Part shown: positions 63,672 through 64,000 of the stretch, piece by piece | Layout of the letters: every line of letters starts with the position of its first letter | Position numbering within the stretch: position 1 is the first letter of the stretch | Source of the DNA: CAVUBL01 sp963837945 | Lineage (GTDB): Bacteria > Acidobacteriota > Thermoanaerobaculia > Multivoradales > DATKCC01 | Length of the DNA stretch: 64,000 bases | Direction: 5' to 3' | Assembly (NCBI GenBank): GCA_963837945.1 | Contig: CAWIQD010000025.1 | Coordinates: 198,131-262,130 of the forward strand | Position numbers and translations under genes: made by a program | The notes under the pieces: model-generated | Seen by the model: only the letters and a program-made list of their open reading frames with translations | Databases searched by the model: none | What the model was told of the DNA's origin: nothing

Positions 63672-64000
63672 CTATTCCCGGAACACCAGCCGCCGTCCCT
63701 CGAGCCGCCAGGGCTCGGAGATCAGGCGGCGCAGAGCTTCGGGATAGGCCCGGTGCTCCTCCTCGAGAATCCGGGCCGCGAGGGTCTCCGGCGTGTCCCC
63801 GTCTGCGACCGGGACCGGCCGCTGGACCACGATCGGGCCGCTGTCGAGGCCCTCGTCGACCAGGTGCACGGTGCAACCGGAGACCCGCACCCCGTAGTCC
63901 AGCGCTTGGCCCTGCGCCTCCAGGCCCGGGAAGGCGGGCAGCAGGCTCGGATGGATGTTGACGATCCGGTGCCGGTAGCGGGCGATGAAGCCCGCCGAGA
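63672..64000 (-). CDS. purN: Phosphoribosylglycinamide formyltransferase, N-terminus beyond window
   Basis: C-terminal part only. NIHPSLLPAFPGLEAQ is the PurN formyl-folate/catalytic loop (His), followed by GCTVHLVDEGLDSGPIVVQR and the C-terminus ending RRLVFRE. Third step of purine synthesis. Cut at 64000, about 110 codons visible. Confidence 0.9.
   Translation of the reverse strand, partial: SAGFIARYRHRIVNIHPSLLPAFPGLEAQGQALDYGVRVSGCTVHLVDEGLDSGPIVVQRPVPVADGDTPETLAARILEEEHRAYPEALRRLISEPWRLEGRRLVFRE

Overview
The window is a high-GC bacterial chromosome segment. It carries one complete rRNA operon, cell-envelope genes, an F0 ATP synthase cluster and two features that stand out: a cluster of short peptide genes with a dedicated exporter, and many large secreted repeat or beta-propeller proteins. 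The gene mix fits a Gram-negative envelope (heptose and LPS-type genes, PilB, an ABC-2 polysaccharide exporter, HlyD-type export) and resembles Acidobacteriota of the Thermoanaerobaculia type. That placement is inference; no database search was possible. All functions are read from motifs and context.

Layout. 1-10.3 kb (minus strand): a surface-glycan type run with a PIG-L deacetylase (cut by the window edge), a sulfatase-superfamily enzyme with a frameshift, two glycosyltransferases, a radical SAM/SPASM protein, a GNAT-like fusion, a Wzt-type ABC ATPase and an arylsulfotransferase-like propeller. 10.3-22.2 kb (minus): secreted proteins, namely a PKD-domain protein split by several indels, three tandem near-identical paralogs of about 420 residues each followed by a GC hairpin, and an FG-GAP lipoprotein. 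The Wzm-type permease lies at 22.4-23.1 kb, apart from its ATPase.

23.2-35.9 kb is the most unusual region. On the plus strand lie an XRE regulator and two tandem pairs of (TPR protein + secreted protein). On the minus strand lie HlyD, a C39-peptidase ABC transporter and a second ABC transporter, followed by two clear 19-codon genes and a third degenerate one. The last nine residues of the small peptides (IRAQIIGVG, LRGQIIEIG) match repeats inside the two secreted proteins (IRAQISDLG, VRAQISDLG, IRADIIEIG). Repeats occupy the same residue positions in both proteins and differ at synonymous sites. Inverted repeats of the form ATGC-N7-GCAT lie at the XRE start region and at the promoter of the second TPR gene. 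I propose an undescribed peptide signalling or peptide-effector system: regulator, TPR receptors, multi-copy secreted carrier and processing exporter. An ISL3-type deletion derivative sits between the two halves.

35.9-43.1 kb (minus): J-domain protein, GHMP sugar kinase, M23 endopeptidase, thioredoxin-like protein, anti-sigma factor, ECF sigma factor, then atpE, atpB and two small AtpI/AtpZ-like genes. 43.2-47.7 kb (plus): HldE functions split over two genes, a GT9 heptosyltransferase and PilB. 47.8-57.7 kb: cobalamin adenosyltransferase (frameshifted), HIT protein, quinone-oxidoreductase-like enzyme, SufE, rhodanese, a second sulfatase-superfamily enzyme, a PabB-PabC fusion, heme A synthase, a DGSG-repeat secreted protein and a lipoprotein. 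57.8-63.6 kb (minus): 16S, tRNA-Ile, tRNA-Ala, 23S and 5S, with two tandem promoters upstream. The window ends in purN.

Three palindromic intergenic elements with related cores (44.7, 51.4 and 56.1 kb) look like one repeat family. Frameshifts at about 0.90, 12.78-12.89 and 48.03 kb suggest either residual sequencing indels or real gene decay.
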